From NCBI RefSeq assembly GCF_044003965.1, contig NZ_JBAWKC010000004.1, forward strand, positions 248,001 through 312,000: 64,000 bases of DNA, written 5' to 3'. The notes under the pieces were generated by a model. That model saw only the letters and a list, made by a program, of their open reading frames with translations. It ran no database searches and was not told where the DNA came from. Position 1 is the stretch's first letter. Every line of letters begins with the position of its first letter. The DNA comes from Yeosuana aquiaggeris (GTDB taxonomy: Bacteria > Bacteroidota > Bacteroidia > Flavobacteriales > Flavobacteriaceae). This document shows positions 1-8,720 of the stretch, piece by piece. The translations under genes were made by a program, and so were the position numbers.

Positions 1-329
1 ACAATAGAGCAAGCCATGGTTGAATTAACATCTCCTACAACTATGCATAAATTACTTTTTTGAACAAGCAATAGATTCTCATAAGACAACATAATAGCAG
101 CTGTTTGTGATGCTTGACTACCACTTCCTATTCCAAAATTAATAGTTGGTTCAGGTATGCCTAGTTCTTTGAAAAATTGAGAGCTCATCTTTTCATCGTA
201 ATGTTGCCCAGTATGTATCAGTCTATAACTTATGTTTAAACCATTAGCTATATGAGACTTTAATGCATCAACTAAAGGAGCTATTTTTATAAAATTTGGT
301 CTTGCACCAGCAATTATATCTATTATCAT
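1..329 (-). CDS. wecB: UDP-N-acetylglucosamine 2-epimerase (partial, N-terminus only)
   Basis: Translation of the minus strand from the ATG at 329 gives about 109 residues that run off the window edge. The start MIDIIAGARPNF, the segment HTGQHYDEKMS and the later VVGDVNST are hallmarks of non-hydrolysing UDP-GlcNAc 2-epimerases, which interconvert UDP-GlcNAc and UDP-ManNAc in the cytoplasm. The start codon overlaps the stop of the preceding glycosyltransferase as ATGA, so it is translationally coupled as the last visible gene of the polysaccharide operon. It probably supplies a ManNAc-type sugar nucleotide. The family call is firm; the exact product of the pathway is inference. Confidence 0.85.
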   Translation of the reverse strand, partial: MIIDIIAGARPNFIKIAPLVDALKSHIANGLNISYRLIHTGQHYDEKMSSQFFKELGIPEPTINFGIGSGSQASQTAAIMLSYENLLLVQKSNLCIVVGDVNSTMACSI

Positions 330-1255
330 TTTTTTATTTTAACCTTATAAAAAACCCAAACAGGAAACTGATAATATTTTAGTTTGTAAAATAACTTTAA
401 GTACCACTTTGGATTTGTAATGTTAAGAATATTTTTAACCAATTTAAAATCCCTAAACGAGATAGCGTAATTTACTAAGTATTTAAACAGATATGGTGTT
501 AAGAGTTGTTCTTTGTACAAATTGCTAACAACTAATATCATGGCTTTTTTTTTGGATGCCACGCGTACAGCATCACCTTTCCAGAATTCACCAGTGTTTG
601 AATTGGCATGTTTTCTATTAAAATACAACACTTTATCTATAACGACACCCTTAAACTTGTTACTGAGTATTCGCTGATAACATTCCCACTCCTCTGCATA
701 CATCAAATCTTCATTAAAAACACTTTTTTCAAAACATTCCTTTTTCCATAAAACTGTACAAGATGCAAAAGGAATTTTTTGTGTGACAACGTTTTCTAAT
801 AAATCATCTTTGGTTATGTCAAAATGATATTCTTTATTTCTATCGATTATATCATAATCAAGCTTCTCAAAAAAAGCGGCTTTCTTATAATTACAAAAAG
901 ACACATCATGAACGGTATTAAATACAGATAAACAAATTTCTAAACATAACGGATGTACTACATCATCATCATCAAAAAAAATAATATAATCTCCTTTTCC
1001 TAAACCCAAACCATAATTTCTGCTGCCTGGCAAGCCTTTTTTATAAGTTGAGGGGCGTTTATAATATTGAAATCGATTATCTTCTTTTAATATAGGTTCT
1101 AAAATTTCTTCCGTATTATCGTTGCTTCCATCATCAATGATTAAGCATTCCCAATTGGTATGGGTTTGTATTTGTATGGATTTTAAGGCTTCTACAATAA
1201 AATGTGATCTATTGTAGGTTGCCATGATGATTGAAACTTTTGGAAACAAGTTCAT
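326..1255 (-). CDS. Glycosyltransferase family 2
   Basis: This is a GT-A fold family 2 glycosyltransferase of about 309 residues. It begins MNLFPKVSIIMATYNR, has the nucleotide-binding DDGS near residue 43 and an acidic DDDD metal-binding cluster near residue 95. A longer in-frame start exists at 1276, but the ATG at 1255 forms an ATGA overlap with the stop of the gene before it and places the conserved VSII strand at the usual distance from the N-terminus, so I chose it. The C-terminal third is basic and aromatic, as in membrane-associated enzymes. It is predicted to add one sugar to the lipid-linked repeat unit; donor and acceptor cannot be read from sequence. Confidence 0.85.
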   Translation of the reverse strand: MNLFPKVSIIMATYNRSHFIVEALKSIQIQTHTNWECLIIDDGSNDNTEEILEPILKEDNRFQYYKRPSTYKKGLPGSRNYGLGLGKGDYIIFFDDDDVVHPLCLEICLSVFNTVHDVSFCNYKKAAFFEKLDYDIIDRNKEYHFDITKDDLLENVVTQKIPFASCTVLWKKECFEKSVFNEDLMYAEEWECYQRILSNKFKGVVIDKVLYFNRKHANSNTGEFWKGDAVRVASKKKAMILVVSNLYKEQLLTPYLFKYLVNYAISFRDFKLVKNILNITNPKWYLKLFYKLKYYQFPVWVFYKVKIKK

Positions 1256-2106
1256 TTTAAAAGCGATTTTACCCAACGAATAGGTATTAAAATGGTTCGA
1301 CCAATTTTAAATTCCAATCGCTCATTATTTTTTATTTTTTCCTTTTCTTCTCTTTCAGCCTTATTCAACAAATGCATTATTGTTAACTCATAATTATTAA
1401 TGTATAACTCTTTATGTTTTAAAAGGATGTAATTGAGCAACTCATATTTATTTTTATTGGCAATGGAAGTTGTAGAGCTTAATCTCTTTCTATAATTATA
1501 TAAAGGCTCTTTAATAACCTTAGCGGTTCCACCATTTTTTAAAAGCCTTATAAAAAACTCCCAATCTTCAAATCCATTCCGCATAGTTTCATCATAACCT
1601 CCACAAAATGCCCAATCTTCCTTTTTAAACATTGAAGTACCTAATGATTGATTAAAAAAAAGAAAATCTTTAATACTTCCACCTTGAGGTTCGAAGCGCG
1701 TCGTGATCCCATTTTCTAAAATTAAATTTGCATAGCAACTAACTATCTTAGTATCCATATCAGATGTGAGTATATGCATGGCTTTTTCACAAAATGTAGG
1801 TTCAGAAAAATCATCACTATCTAAAACTAGTATATACTCTCCTTTAGCTTCTTTGATTCCAATATTTCTTGCTTTACTTTGCCCTTGATTTTCTTGAGTG
1901 ATTAACCTAGTGATTTTAAGTTCAAGTATTTTCAAAACCTGTTTCGTTTCTGAATTTGAACCATCATCAACAACAATAACTTCTATGTTTGGATAGGTTT
2001 GATTTAAAGCTGAATAAACAGCTTGCTCGACAAATTGACCATCGTTAAAACAAGGTATTACTACTGATATTAAACTAGATACATTTAATTGTTTACCATT
2101 CATCAT
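1252..2106 (-). CDS. Glycosyltransferase family 2
   Basis: A 284-residue family 2 glycosyltransferase. VSVVIP-type strand 1 (ISVVIPCFNDGQF), DDGS near residue 49 and LVLDSDDF near residue 95 mark the GT-A donor site; a C-terminal GFEDWEFFIRLL segment resembles the acceptor/catalytic ED region of this family. It overlaps the preceding gene by 11 to 14 bases, depending on whether the first or second of two adjacent ATGs is used. It is a middle gene of the tightly packed glycosyltransferase run. The specific sugar is unknown. Confidence 0.85.
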   Translation of the reverse strand: MMNGKQLNVSSLISVVIPCFNDGQFVEQAVYSALNQTYPNIEVIVVDDGSNSETKQVLKILELKITRLITQENQGQSKARNIGIKEAKGEYILVLDSDDFSEPTFCEKAMHILTSDMDTKIVSCYANLILENGITTRFEPQGGSIKDFLFFNQSLGTSMFKKEDWAFCGGYDETMRNGFEDWEFFIRLLKNGGTAKVIKEPLYNYRKRLSSTTSIANKNKYELLNYILLKHKELYINNYELTIMHLLNKAEREEKEKIKNNERLEFKIGRTILIPIRWVKSLLK

Positions 2107-3049
2107 TTAAAACGTGTTGTGCTTGTTTAATCCAAAAATAGCCTTTACCGATGATAAAATTAGTTATTATCCACATAGTATAACAACATATCACTTTTAA
2201 ATCACCAAACTTTATTAATTCTTTCAACACGGTAAACTGTACTTTTCTGAGAGTGAATTTTTTTTGAGTTTCATAACTTAAACTAATTAAGCGTTTAAAA
2301 CACCTCCTGATTATTTCTTTAGGAACTTTTCCTTCTATATCATTTAACAGTACAAATTCATTAAATAATCTTTCTTTTTTCCTCTTACTTACACTCTTTA
2401 ATAACTGCTGTTGGATTGAATTATCATGTATTCTTCTTCTAGTTAAAATATTGTCTAGAAACAAACCTCTATTAGTGTGTAACAATACTTTTACAAAAAA
2501 ATTATATTCCTGTCCAGAGTTCAATAATTCATTAAATATAATACCTTCCAAACATTTTTTTTTAGCAAAAAAATCTGGAGTGTACCATGTTACTAAACCC
2601 AAAATATAATTATTAGCCGTGATAGCTTTATTTTTATTATCATTTTCAGAAATTTCAAACTCATGCCCAGTATTATCAAAGTTCACTGTCTTAGAAAAAA
2701 CGAAGTCAAAACTAGTCTCTTCTATTGCTTTTAGCTTACAACTTATAAAATTTTTCAGCATTATATCATCGCTATCAAACCAATTAATATAAGTTCCTTT
2801 ACTTAATTCAAAACCATAATTTCTACAGGCATTTGCTCCTTTTGGTCTTTCTTCAGGACGTTTATAATATTTAAATCTAGCATCTTTTTCAACATATTCA
2901 CCAATAACCTCTTCTGTATTATCTGTACTTCCATCATCAACCAATATACATTCCCAATTTTCATAAGTTTGATTTAGAATACTATCTAAAGTTTCTCCAA
3001 CCAAGTGAGCTCTATTGTAAATTGGTATGATTATTGAAACCATTGTCAT
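2093..3049 (-). CDS. Glycosyltransferase family 2 (tandem paralogue A)
   Basis: A 318-residue family 2 glycosyltransferase with VSIIIPIYNRAHL at the N-terminus, VDDGSTDNTEE and WFDSDDIM motifs. The start at 3049 overlaps the upstream stop as ATGA. It is clearly similar to the immediately upstream gene (3046-4014): shared blocks include ETLDS, ECxxVDDGSTDNT, RPxxRxKGANxCRNYG and SGQEFNF/SGQEYNF. This points to a tandem duplication followed by divergence. It probably transfers one residue of the exported polysaccharide. Confidence 0.86.
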   Translation of the reverse strand: MTMVSIIIPIYNRAHLVGETLDSILNQTYENWECILVDDGSTDNTEEVIGEYVEKDARFKYYKRPEERPKGANACRNYGFELSKGTYINWFDSDDIMLKNFISCKLKAIEETSFDFVFSKTVNFDNTGHEFEISENDNKNKAITANNYILGLVTWYTPDFFAKKKCLEGIIFNELLNSGQEYNFFVKVLLHTNRGLFLDNILTRRRIHDNSIQQQLLKSVSKRKKERLFNEFVLLNDIEGKVPKEIIRRCFKRLISLSYETQKKFTLRKVQFTVLKELIKFGDLKVICCYTMWIITNFIIGKGYFWIKQAQHVLNDEW

Positions 3050-4014
3050 TTTTGTAAACTTTTTAAAAATAATTTTCTAAAAATATACCCTTTGTTAAAA
3101 ATCCTTCCGGTAAACTGGTAAGTAAGATATAAAACCATAGATTTTATTTGCCCTAATCGTAAAAACTCAAAAGAAATTATTAAAATTCTTTTTATGGGAT
3201 AATCCACTTCCATATTAATAGAGTTGTTTACTGTTTGGTTAAAAAAATAAGGTATTGTATCTACCGTAGTTAGTGACTTTAACTTTTTTAAATCTAACCA
3301 ATTGTAATAATAAATGAGACCTCTTTCATAAATATACTGTTGCGGTTTCTTAATTAAATTTCCTTTTACAGAATCATCATGCATTCGTCGTTTTGTCAAT
3401 ACAACTTGTTTTAAAAGTGCATTTTCTGATATTGCAGTGAGTTTACAATTAAAATTAAATTCTTGTCCTGAATGTAAATTTTCATTGTATTTAATTTGTT
3501 TGGATAATTGCCTTTTTACAAACAAATCAGGGGTTAGCCAATTTAGTTTTTGAGTGCAATAATTATAATGGGTAATTTTGAATTTATCAAATGTGTAATA
3601 TTTGCTATTAATCTCTAAACTATCGTTAATATTTGGATGTTTAAAATCTTGTGTAAGTGTTATAAGATAATCATAATTGGTATTTTGAAGTAGTTTCACT
3701 TTAGATTCTAAAAATTCAGAAAGCATAATATCATCACTATCAAACCATTGAATGTAATCACCTTTACTGTGTTCTAATCCATAGTTTCTACAAACATTAG
3801 CTCCTTTTAACCTATTTATTGGTCGTTCAATAAATTTTATTCTTGAATCCTTTTTTATATAGTTTTGTAATACTGATTTTGTATTGTCAGTACTACCATC
3901 ATCTACTACAACACATTCCCATTTTGTGTAAGTCTGTGCTAACACGCTGTCTAGTGTTTCTGTAATAAGATGAGCACGGTTGAAGGTGGGAATAATGATA
4001 GAAACGAGATTCAT
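3046..4014 (-). CDS. Glycosyltransferase family 2 (tandem paralogue B)
   Basis: A 322-residue family 2 glycosyltransferase, the sister of the following gene. The N-terminus is MNLVSIIIPTFNRAHL, with VVVDDGSTDNT near residue 40 and QWFDSDDIM near residue 93. ATGA overlaps at both ends show strict translational coupling. The C-terminal half, with SGQEFNF and the RRMHDDS segment, matches the sister gene's SGQEYNF and RRIHDNS, so acceptor chemistry may be related. Donor and linkage are not predictable. Confidence 0.86.
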   Translation of the reverse strand: MNLVSIIIPTFNRAHLITETLDSVLAQTYTKWECVVVDDGSTDNTKSVLQNYIKKDSRIKFIERPINRLKGANVCRNYGLEHSKGDYIQWFDSDDIMLSEFLESKVKLLQNTNYDYLITLTQDFKHPNINDSLEINSKYYTFDKFKITHYNYCTQKLNWLTPDLFVKRQLSKQIKYNENLHSGQEFNFNCKLTAISENALLKQVVLTKRRMHDDSVKGNLIKKPQQYIYERGLIYYYNWLDLKKLKSLTTVDTIPYFFNQTVNNSINMEVDYPIKRILIISFEFLRLGQIKSMVLYLTYQFTGRIFNKGYIFRKLFLKSLQK

Positions 4015-4916
4015 AAAAGTTCAATGAAAAGAAATTCTTTCTGTGATTTTAAACTATTTTTATAATGGTTAATTACTGTTTTTTTCTGTCTAAAATATAC
4101 ATATAATTTGCAACAATTATTAAATTCTTTAAAACGAAACTTTATCAAACTTTTTAAAATTGCTTTTTTATGTTTTTGAATTAATTGATCAAAACTAAAG
4201 TTATCATTCAAATCAAACAACTTTATTTCAAGTAAAAGCCTATCTATCATTTCTTTTTTCTTTTTTGAATCGCTTTGGTTTCTGTCGTGTTTTACATAAA
4301 CATTACTCACTATACCCAATTTACATTTATGGAATAAAACTCTATTAACAAAGTCTCTATCTTCACCATATTGAAAAAAATAGGGGTTAAAGCCTCCGAC
4401 TTTTTTTAAACATTCTTTTGAAATTAGCCAGGAAGCCGCATTAACAAAATCAATATCTACTATTTCAGGGGATAAATTATTTTTCAAAAACAAGCTATCT
4501 ATAAGAAATCCCTTAGAACGCTTTACAAAATTTTTAAAATTATAATCCAGTGCATCGCCTTTTCCGTTAAGATGAACAGGGCTTAATACGCCATACTGTG
4601 GGTATTCCTGTTGTTTTTTAATTAAAACATTCAGGCAATTAATCTGTAAATACGCATCTTGATTCAATAAAAAAACGTGTTCCGCTCCTTGCTTTAAAGC
4701 ATACGTAATGCCGACATTATTACCTTGCCCAAAGCCAAGGTTTTCTGTTTGAGGCAAGATTATCACGTTAGGATATGTTGCTTGTATATAGGCAAAGGTA
4801 GCATCAGTAGAGGCATTATCAACCACTATGATAGGATAATTTCCACAGCTTTTTAGACAATGGTCTATCCAAGACATGGCGTTGAAAGTAACGATGATAA
4901 TGGTAGTGCTATTCAA
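4011..4916 (-). CDS. Glycosyltransferase family 2, WbbL/rhamnosyltransferase-like
   Basis: A 301-residue family 2 enzyme of a different branch from its neighbours. It carries VVDNASTDAT near residue 36 in place of DDGS, then NLGFGQGNN and LLNQDAYL. This pattern (DNASxD, NxGFxxGNN, NQDA/NPD) is typical of the WbbL-like rhamnosyltransferase group. It overlaps the pyruvyltransferase gene by 8 bases at its start. The sugar assignment to rhamnose is only a family tendency; the glycosyltransferase call itself is secure. Confidence 0.85.
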   Translation of the reverse strand: MNSTTIIIVTFNAMSWIDHCLKSCGNYPIIVVDNASTDATFAYIQATYPNVIILPQTENLGFGQGNNVGITYALKQGAEHVFLLNQDAYLQINCLNVLIKKQQEYPQYGVLSPVHLNGKGDALDYNFKNFVKRSKGFLIDSLFLKNNLSPEIVDIDFVNAASWLISKECLKKVGGFNPYFFQYGEDRDFVNRVLFHKCKLGIVSNVYVKHDRNQSDSKKKKEMIDRLLLEIKLFDLNDNFSFDQLIQKHKKAILKSLIKFRFKEFNNCCKLYVYFRQKKTVINHYKNSLKSQKEFLFIELL

Positions 4917-6111
4917 AACTGAGTATTTTTTTTAAAATTTTCTTAATCCTAAGTCTCAGTGATTTTTTAAAATTATAATTATTTTCTCTAAAGCTCATTT
5001 TTAACAACAATCTATAATTCTGTAGATTTTGAGTACTTTTTGTAATATGTTTATTTTGAATCAGGTTTTTTATATGGTTCCAATGGGCATCCAATAAAGT
5101 TGAGATTTTATTTACAGTTTGATTTGAGAGGATTGCTGGTTTATCAATATTTAAATAACATTCATTAAAGGAACTACACAAACTATCTTTTTTTAAATCG
5201 CAAAGCTCATATAAGCCTAAAAATTTATGCATAGGCTTGTTATTTAAAACCATAAACGCAGGTGTCTTATATGAAAGCGCAGTTATAAAACCATGCATTG
5301 AGGAACCAATAAACAATCTACTTCTTCCAATACATTGTGCTAGTTCTTTTAGGTTATCAGATCTATGTATTTCATATTTTGAGACTATCCTTTTTGCCAC
5401 AAGATTAGTAAAGATAGAATCTCCGTGACATTCTCCTATTACCACAAAATTTATATCGCTATTGAATTTTAAAGCTATTTTATCAATCCACTTTGCAGTT
5501 TCGTCAGCAGGATTATGATATCTACTATTAAGATTAATAGTTATAACGTTATTCTTCAATTGATTTTCTAAAGGCCAAACTTTACTTATCTCAAAAGCGG
5601 TGTCAGGTACTACATTTATATCAATAATCTCCTGATTAAATAAATCTTTAATAATTTTTTCACTATAAATCTCACGAACTGAAATATAACTGCAGCTTAT
5701 CAAAGCATCATATACTATTTTTTCTTCAATATCACTTTTAAATTTTTCTGGAATTCCAGGAGAATTGAATAAGCTTGGGATTTTACTTTCTCCAGCTAAC
5801 TTAATCGCTCCAATCCATAAGTCAGCGTAACTAAACCCGGTTATACCATAAACTGTATTTACATTTGGTTTTAAGTGTAATATATTTCCACCCCCAATAA
5901 TGACTGCATTGTAATTTTTTTTTACACAATCATCAAAACAAATTATACTTTTAGCATCTTTAAAGATTGTTTTTGTGTTGGTTGGTGAAACAAACTCCAA
6001 TTTATAGTTTTCAAGCCTATGTTCAGCTAAAAATGGAAATAACAAATCTCCATAATTATCAACATCGAAAGTTCCAAAAAGTGCTATTTTATTATTCCCA
6101 ATCAAAATCAA
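4909..6111 (-). CDS. Polysaccharide pyruvyl transferase family protein
   Basis: A 400-residue protein of the polysaccharide pyruvyltransferase family (CsaB/WcaK type). Visible features are an N-terminal GTFDVDNYGDLL loop, IIGGGNIL near residue 75, and a C-terminal SSMHGFITALS segment in which the histidine is characteristic of the family. Members place a ketal-linked pyruvate from phosphoenolpyruvate on a sugar, adding negative charge, though some members are glycosyltransferase-like. It overlaps the Wzt-like gene by 20 bases. The family call is strong; pyruvylation of this particular polymer is inference. Confidence 0.82.
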   Translation of the reverse strand: MILIGNNKIALFGTFDVDNYGDLLFPFLAEHRLENYKLEFVSPTNTKTIFKDAKSIICFDDCVKKNYNAVIIGGGNILHLKPNVNTVYGITGFSYADLWIGAIKLAGESKIPSLFNSPGIPEKFKSDIEEKIVYDALISCSYISVREIYSEKIIKDLFNQEIIDINVVPDTAFEISKVWPLENQLKNNVITINLNSRYHNPADETAKWIDKIALKFNSDINFVVIGECHGDSIFTNLVAKRIVSKYEIHRSDNLKELAQCIGRSRLFIGSSMHGFITALSYKTPAFMVLNNKPMHKFLGLYELCDLKKDSLCSSFNECYLNIDKPAILSNQTVNKISTLLDAHWNHIKNLIQNKHITKSTQNLQNYRLLLKMSFRENNYNFKKSLRLRIKKILKKILSFE

Positions 6112-7330
6112 TTAACGTTTTGGCTTTTAATGCTGATGCTCTAACATTAAAACCACAATTATAAAAATCACCATTTAAAACCCCAAAATTTAAACACTCC
6201 TTAACTTCATCAACTATTAAGTTATTAGCAATTAATCCAATATTTACATAATATCTTCCCTCGGTAAGAGCTAGTTTGGGTATTGTACACTTAAAAACGT
6301 TTTTAGTGTTATTTAAATACCCTTCATCAAAATATTCAGATGAAATATGCACTAATTTCTCATCATTAACATCGTAAATTCCAATATGAAGATTTCCTTT
6401 ATCATATTTCATTAAATCGGCTTTTATAACTATTGTCATTTGTTTTCCCGATATTAAAATATTTTCCAATATTTTCACCCCTTTTATTGGCTTATCATTG
6501 TTTTTATTAAAATATTCAGATGAAAGCTTATCCTTAACATTGTTTTTGATATAATACTCTATACTTTCATCAACTGTCCCATCAAATACTGAAATTCCAT
6601 TTTCCAATACAATTGTCCGTGTACATAAACTCTTAACCGCCGCCATATTATGGCTCACAAACAATACCGTTCGCCCTTGCCCTCTACTAATATCCTGCAT
6701 TTTGCCTATGGCTTTTTTTTGGAATTCGGCATCACCAACCGCCAAGACCTCATCTATTACCAAAATTTCTGGTTCTAAAAAGGCGGCCACCGCAAAAGCC
6801 AAACGTACTTTCATTCCAGAACTATAACGCTTGACTGGCGAATCTATATAACGTTCGCAACCCGAGAAGTCAATAATGTCATCAATCTTTGAAGTGATTT
6901 CCTTTTTGGTCATCCCCAAAATAGCACCATTTAAGAAGATATTCTCTCTACCTGTCATTTCACCATGAAATCCTGTCCCTACTTCTAACAAAGATGCTAT
7001 ACGGCCTTTTGTTTTGATTTCTCCTGTTGTGGGACTTGTTACTTTAGATAGTATTTTTAACAAGGTAGATTTACCCGCGCCATTTTTACCAATGATCCCT
7101 AAAACTTCACCTCTTTTGACTTCGAAATTTATATCCTGCAACGCCCAAACATAATCAGATGTTCCTTTGGTGCTCCGATCATTTGCTTCACCAATTTTTA
7201 AATAAGGGTCTTCTTTACCACGAACTTGATACCACCAACGATTTAAATCATGACTAATAGTACCCGTGCCAACCAATCCTAATCGGTATTGTTTACTTAT
7301 ATTTTCGGCTTTTAATATAATATCACTCAT
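6092..7330 (-). CDS. Polysaccharide ABC exporter ATP-binding protein, Wzt-like, with C-terminal carbohydrate-binding-type domain
   Basis: A 412-residue ATPase with Walker A GKNGAGKST (about residue 82), signature YSSGMKVRLAFA, Walker B ILVIDEVLAVGDA and the H-loop FVSHN. The CPSE/TagH-type insertion before the P-loop and the roughly 150-residue beta-rich extension after residue 255 resemble Wzt proteins, where the extension reads the polymer end before export. It pairs with the permease at 7784-8677, from which it is separated only by the repeat-bounded insertion at 7331-7783. It acts at the cytoplasmic face of the inner membrane. Binding specificity of the extension is unknown. Confidence 0.9.
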   Translation of the reverse strand: MSDIILKAENISKQYRLGLVGTGTISHDLNRWWYQVRGKEDPYLKIGEANDRSTKGTSDYVWALQDINFEVKRGEVLGIIGKNGAGKSTLLKILSKVTSPTTGEIKTKGRIASLLEVGTGFHGEMTGRENIFLNGAILGMTKKEITSKIDDIIDFSGCERYIDSPVKRYSSGMKVRLAFAVAAFLEPEILVIDEVLAVGDAEFQKKAIGKMQDISRGQGRTVLFVSHNMAAVKSLCTRTIVLENGISVFDGTVDESIEYYIKNNVKDKLSSEYFNKNNDKPIKGVKILENILISGKQMTIVIKADLMKYDKGNLHIGIYDVNDEKLVHISSEYFDEGYLNNTKNVFKCTIPKLALTEGRYYVNIGLIANNLIVDEVKECLNFGVLNGDFYNCGFNVRASALKAKTLIDFDWE

Positions 7331-7339
7331 GTCTATAAT

Positions 7340-7367
7340 GAAATGTGAATAGTGAAATGTGAATAGT
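7340..7367 (+). repeat. Tandem 14-bp repeat, left end of the four-helix-bundle insertion
   Basis: Two perfect head-to-tail copies of GAAATGTGAATAGT occupy 7340-7353 and 7354-7367. Read inward they contain GTGAATAGTGA. This matches, in inverted orientation and with one base difference, the GTGAGTAGTGA blocks at the far end (7751-7784). The block starts 10 bases before the wzt start codon. Confidence 0.8.
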
Positions 7368-7379
7368 TGCTACTCAAAC

Positions 7380-7730
7380 CTAATGCTTTTTAATAATATC
7401 ATTTCTAAATCCTAGAAGTAACTTTTTTACCTCTACCATAGCATCTTCTAAAACTTTATTCTTATCTGCAAAGCGTAATCTAATAGAAATAAGATATTGT
7501 GTTTCTAATTCCGTTATAGAACTAATAGCAATCATTAAAAACTGAATCAATTCCTTATCTCCTTTCCTAGCTGCTCCTTCTGCTAAATTAGAAGGAATAG
7601 AAACTACAACTCTTTTCATTTGACTTGTCAAACCATTTATTTCGTCTTGTGGAAATGACTTCGTAAAATCATAAATAAGTTCAACCAAGTCCATGCTCTT
7701 TTTCCAAACGTCTAAATCCTTATGATCCAT
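7380..7730 (-). CDS. Four-helix bundle protein (23S rRNA intervening-sequence / S23 family)
   Basis: A protein of about 116 residues beginning MDHKDLDVWKKSMDLVELI, a typical start for the IVS-type four-helix bundle family. It continues with LTSQMKRVVVSIPSNLAEG, the family's best conserved block, and an amphipathic C-terminal helix. A longer in-frame start at 7787 is translated from the flanking repeats and would overlap the permease stop, so the ATG at 7730 is preferred. Relatives are encoded within 23S rRNA intervening sequences and as the Avd accessory protein of diversity-generating retroelements; their role outside these settings is unclear. It interrupts an otherwise standard permease-ATPase pair. 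No reverse transcriptase is nearby. Confidence 0.85.
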   Translation of the reverse strand: MDHKDLDVWKKSMDLVELIYDFTKSFPQDEINGLTSQMKRVVVSIPSNLAEGAARKGDKELIQFLMIAISSITELETQYLISIRLRFADKNKVLEDAMVEVKKLLLGFRNDIIKKH

Positions 7731-7750
7731 TATCCACTTTTTTTTATTTT

Positions 7751-7784
7751 CACTACTCACCATTCCCAACTCACTACTCACCAT
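7751..7784 (-). repeat. Duplicated 13-bp block, right end of the four-helix-bundle insertion
   Basis: The 13-base block CACTACTCACCAT (plus strand) occurs at 7751-7763 and again at 7772-7784. Read on the minus strand it contains GTGAGTAGTGA, the inverted counterpart of GTGAATAGTGA at 7340-7367. The outer copy ends at 7784, which is the last base of the permease stop codon (7786-7784 on the minus strand), so the insertion abuts the permease gene exactly. Confidence 0.8.
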
Positions 7785-8677
7785 CACACCGTATCAATAA
7801 ATTGTTTTTCTGTTCTGTTAAAAATAATCAGTCCTATTAAAAAAATAATCACACTAATTATTAAAGCATACAGTAATTTAAAAATTGAAAAATCTCCCAC
7901 TCCAAGCGTGATATGTCTGAATAATTCTATAACGGTCGTCATGGGATTATATTCTATCAAATTCCCCACCCAAACAGGTAATATTCCTGTCGCTGCTTTT
8001 TCTTGTATTAACGATATTGGGTACATAACCGCAGAACCATACATGAGCAATTGAACACCAAACCCTACCAAAAAACTTAAATCGCGGTATTTAGTAGTCA
8101 TCGATGAAATGGCCATTCCTAATCCTAAACCTAACAATGCCATAATTAAAACCACTAAAGGAAGCCAAATAATGCCAATAGTTAGCCCTGTATTATAGGC
8201 GCTATCTGTAAAAAATACAAAATAGATATAGAAACAAACAAATACCAATAACTGAATACCAAATTTTATTAGGTTAGACAACACGGTAGACATGGGCATA
8301 ATGACACGAGGAAAATAAACTTTTCCAAAAATACCCTGGTTTTGTTTAAAGGTATCACTGGTTCCGTTAAGGCAAGCACTAAAATAATTCCAGGCACTGA
8401 TGCCTGCTAAATTAAATAAGAAAGGTGGTACGCCCTCTCCTGTTTTTATATCTGCAATATTATTAAAAACCAATGTGAAAATTACCGATGTAAACAATGG
8501 CTGAATAAAATACCATAGAGGCCCCAAAATAGTCTGCTTATAAAGTGTAATGACATCACGTTTTACAAACAATAAGAGCAAATCACGATAGTACCAAATT
8601 TCTTTAAAATTTAGATTGATAGCACTCTTTTTAGGTGAAATGGTATAAAGCCATTCATCTGTTACATTTTTATTCAA
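7784..8677 (-). CDS. Polysaccharide ABC exporter permease, Wzm-like
   Basis: A 297-residue ABC-2 type membrane protein with about six hydrophobic segments. The N-terminal FVKRDVITLYKQTILGPLWYFIQPL stretch is split here between RDVITLYKQT and LGPLWYF, both characteristic of polysaccharide and polyol-phosphate export permeases. With the Wzt-like ATPase it should carry finished or lipid-linked glycan across the inner membrane. It follows the Wzc-like gene by 43 bases. The substrate is unknown. Confidence 0.9.
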   Translation of the reverse strand: MNKNVTDEWLYTISPKKSAINLNFKEIWYYRDLLLLFVKRDVITLYKQTILGPLWYFIQPLFTSVIFTLVFNNIADIKTGEGVPPFLFNLAGISAWNYFSACLNGTSDTFKQNQGIFGKVYFPRVIMPMSTVLSNLIKFGIQLLVFVCFYIYFVFFTDSAYNTGLTIGIIWLPLVVLIMALLGLGLGMAISSMTTKYRDLSFLVGFGVQLLMYGSAVMYPISLIQEKAATGILPVWVGNLIEYNPMTTVIELFRHITLGVGDFSIFKLLYALIISVIIFLIGLIIFNRTEKQFIDTV

Positions 8678-8720
8678 AAATTTAATTATTTAAAAATTAA
8701 TCGCTTTGTTTATTAACTTT

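Noticed and set aside
7331..7784. Diversity-generating retroelement (Avd gene)
   Set aside because: No reverse transcriptase, template repeat or variable repeat is visible in the surrounding genes; only the four-helix bundle protein is shared with such systems.
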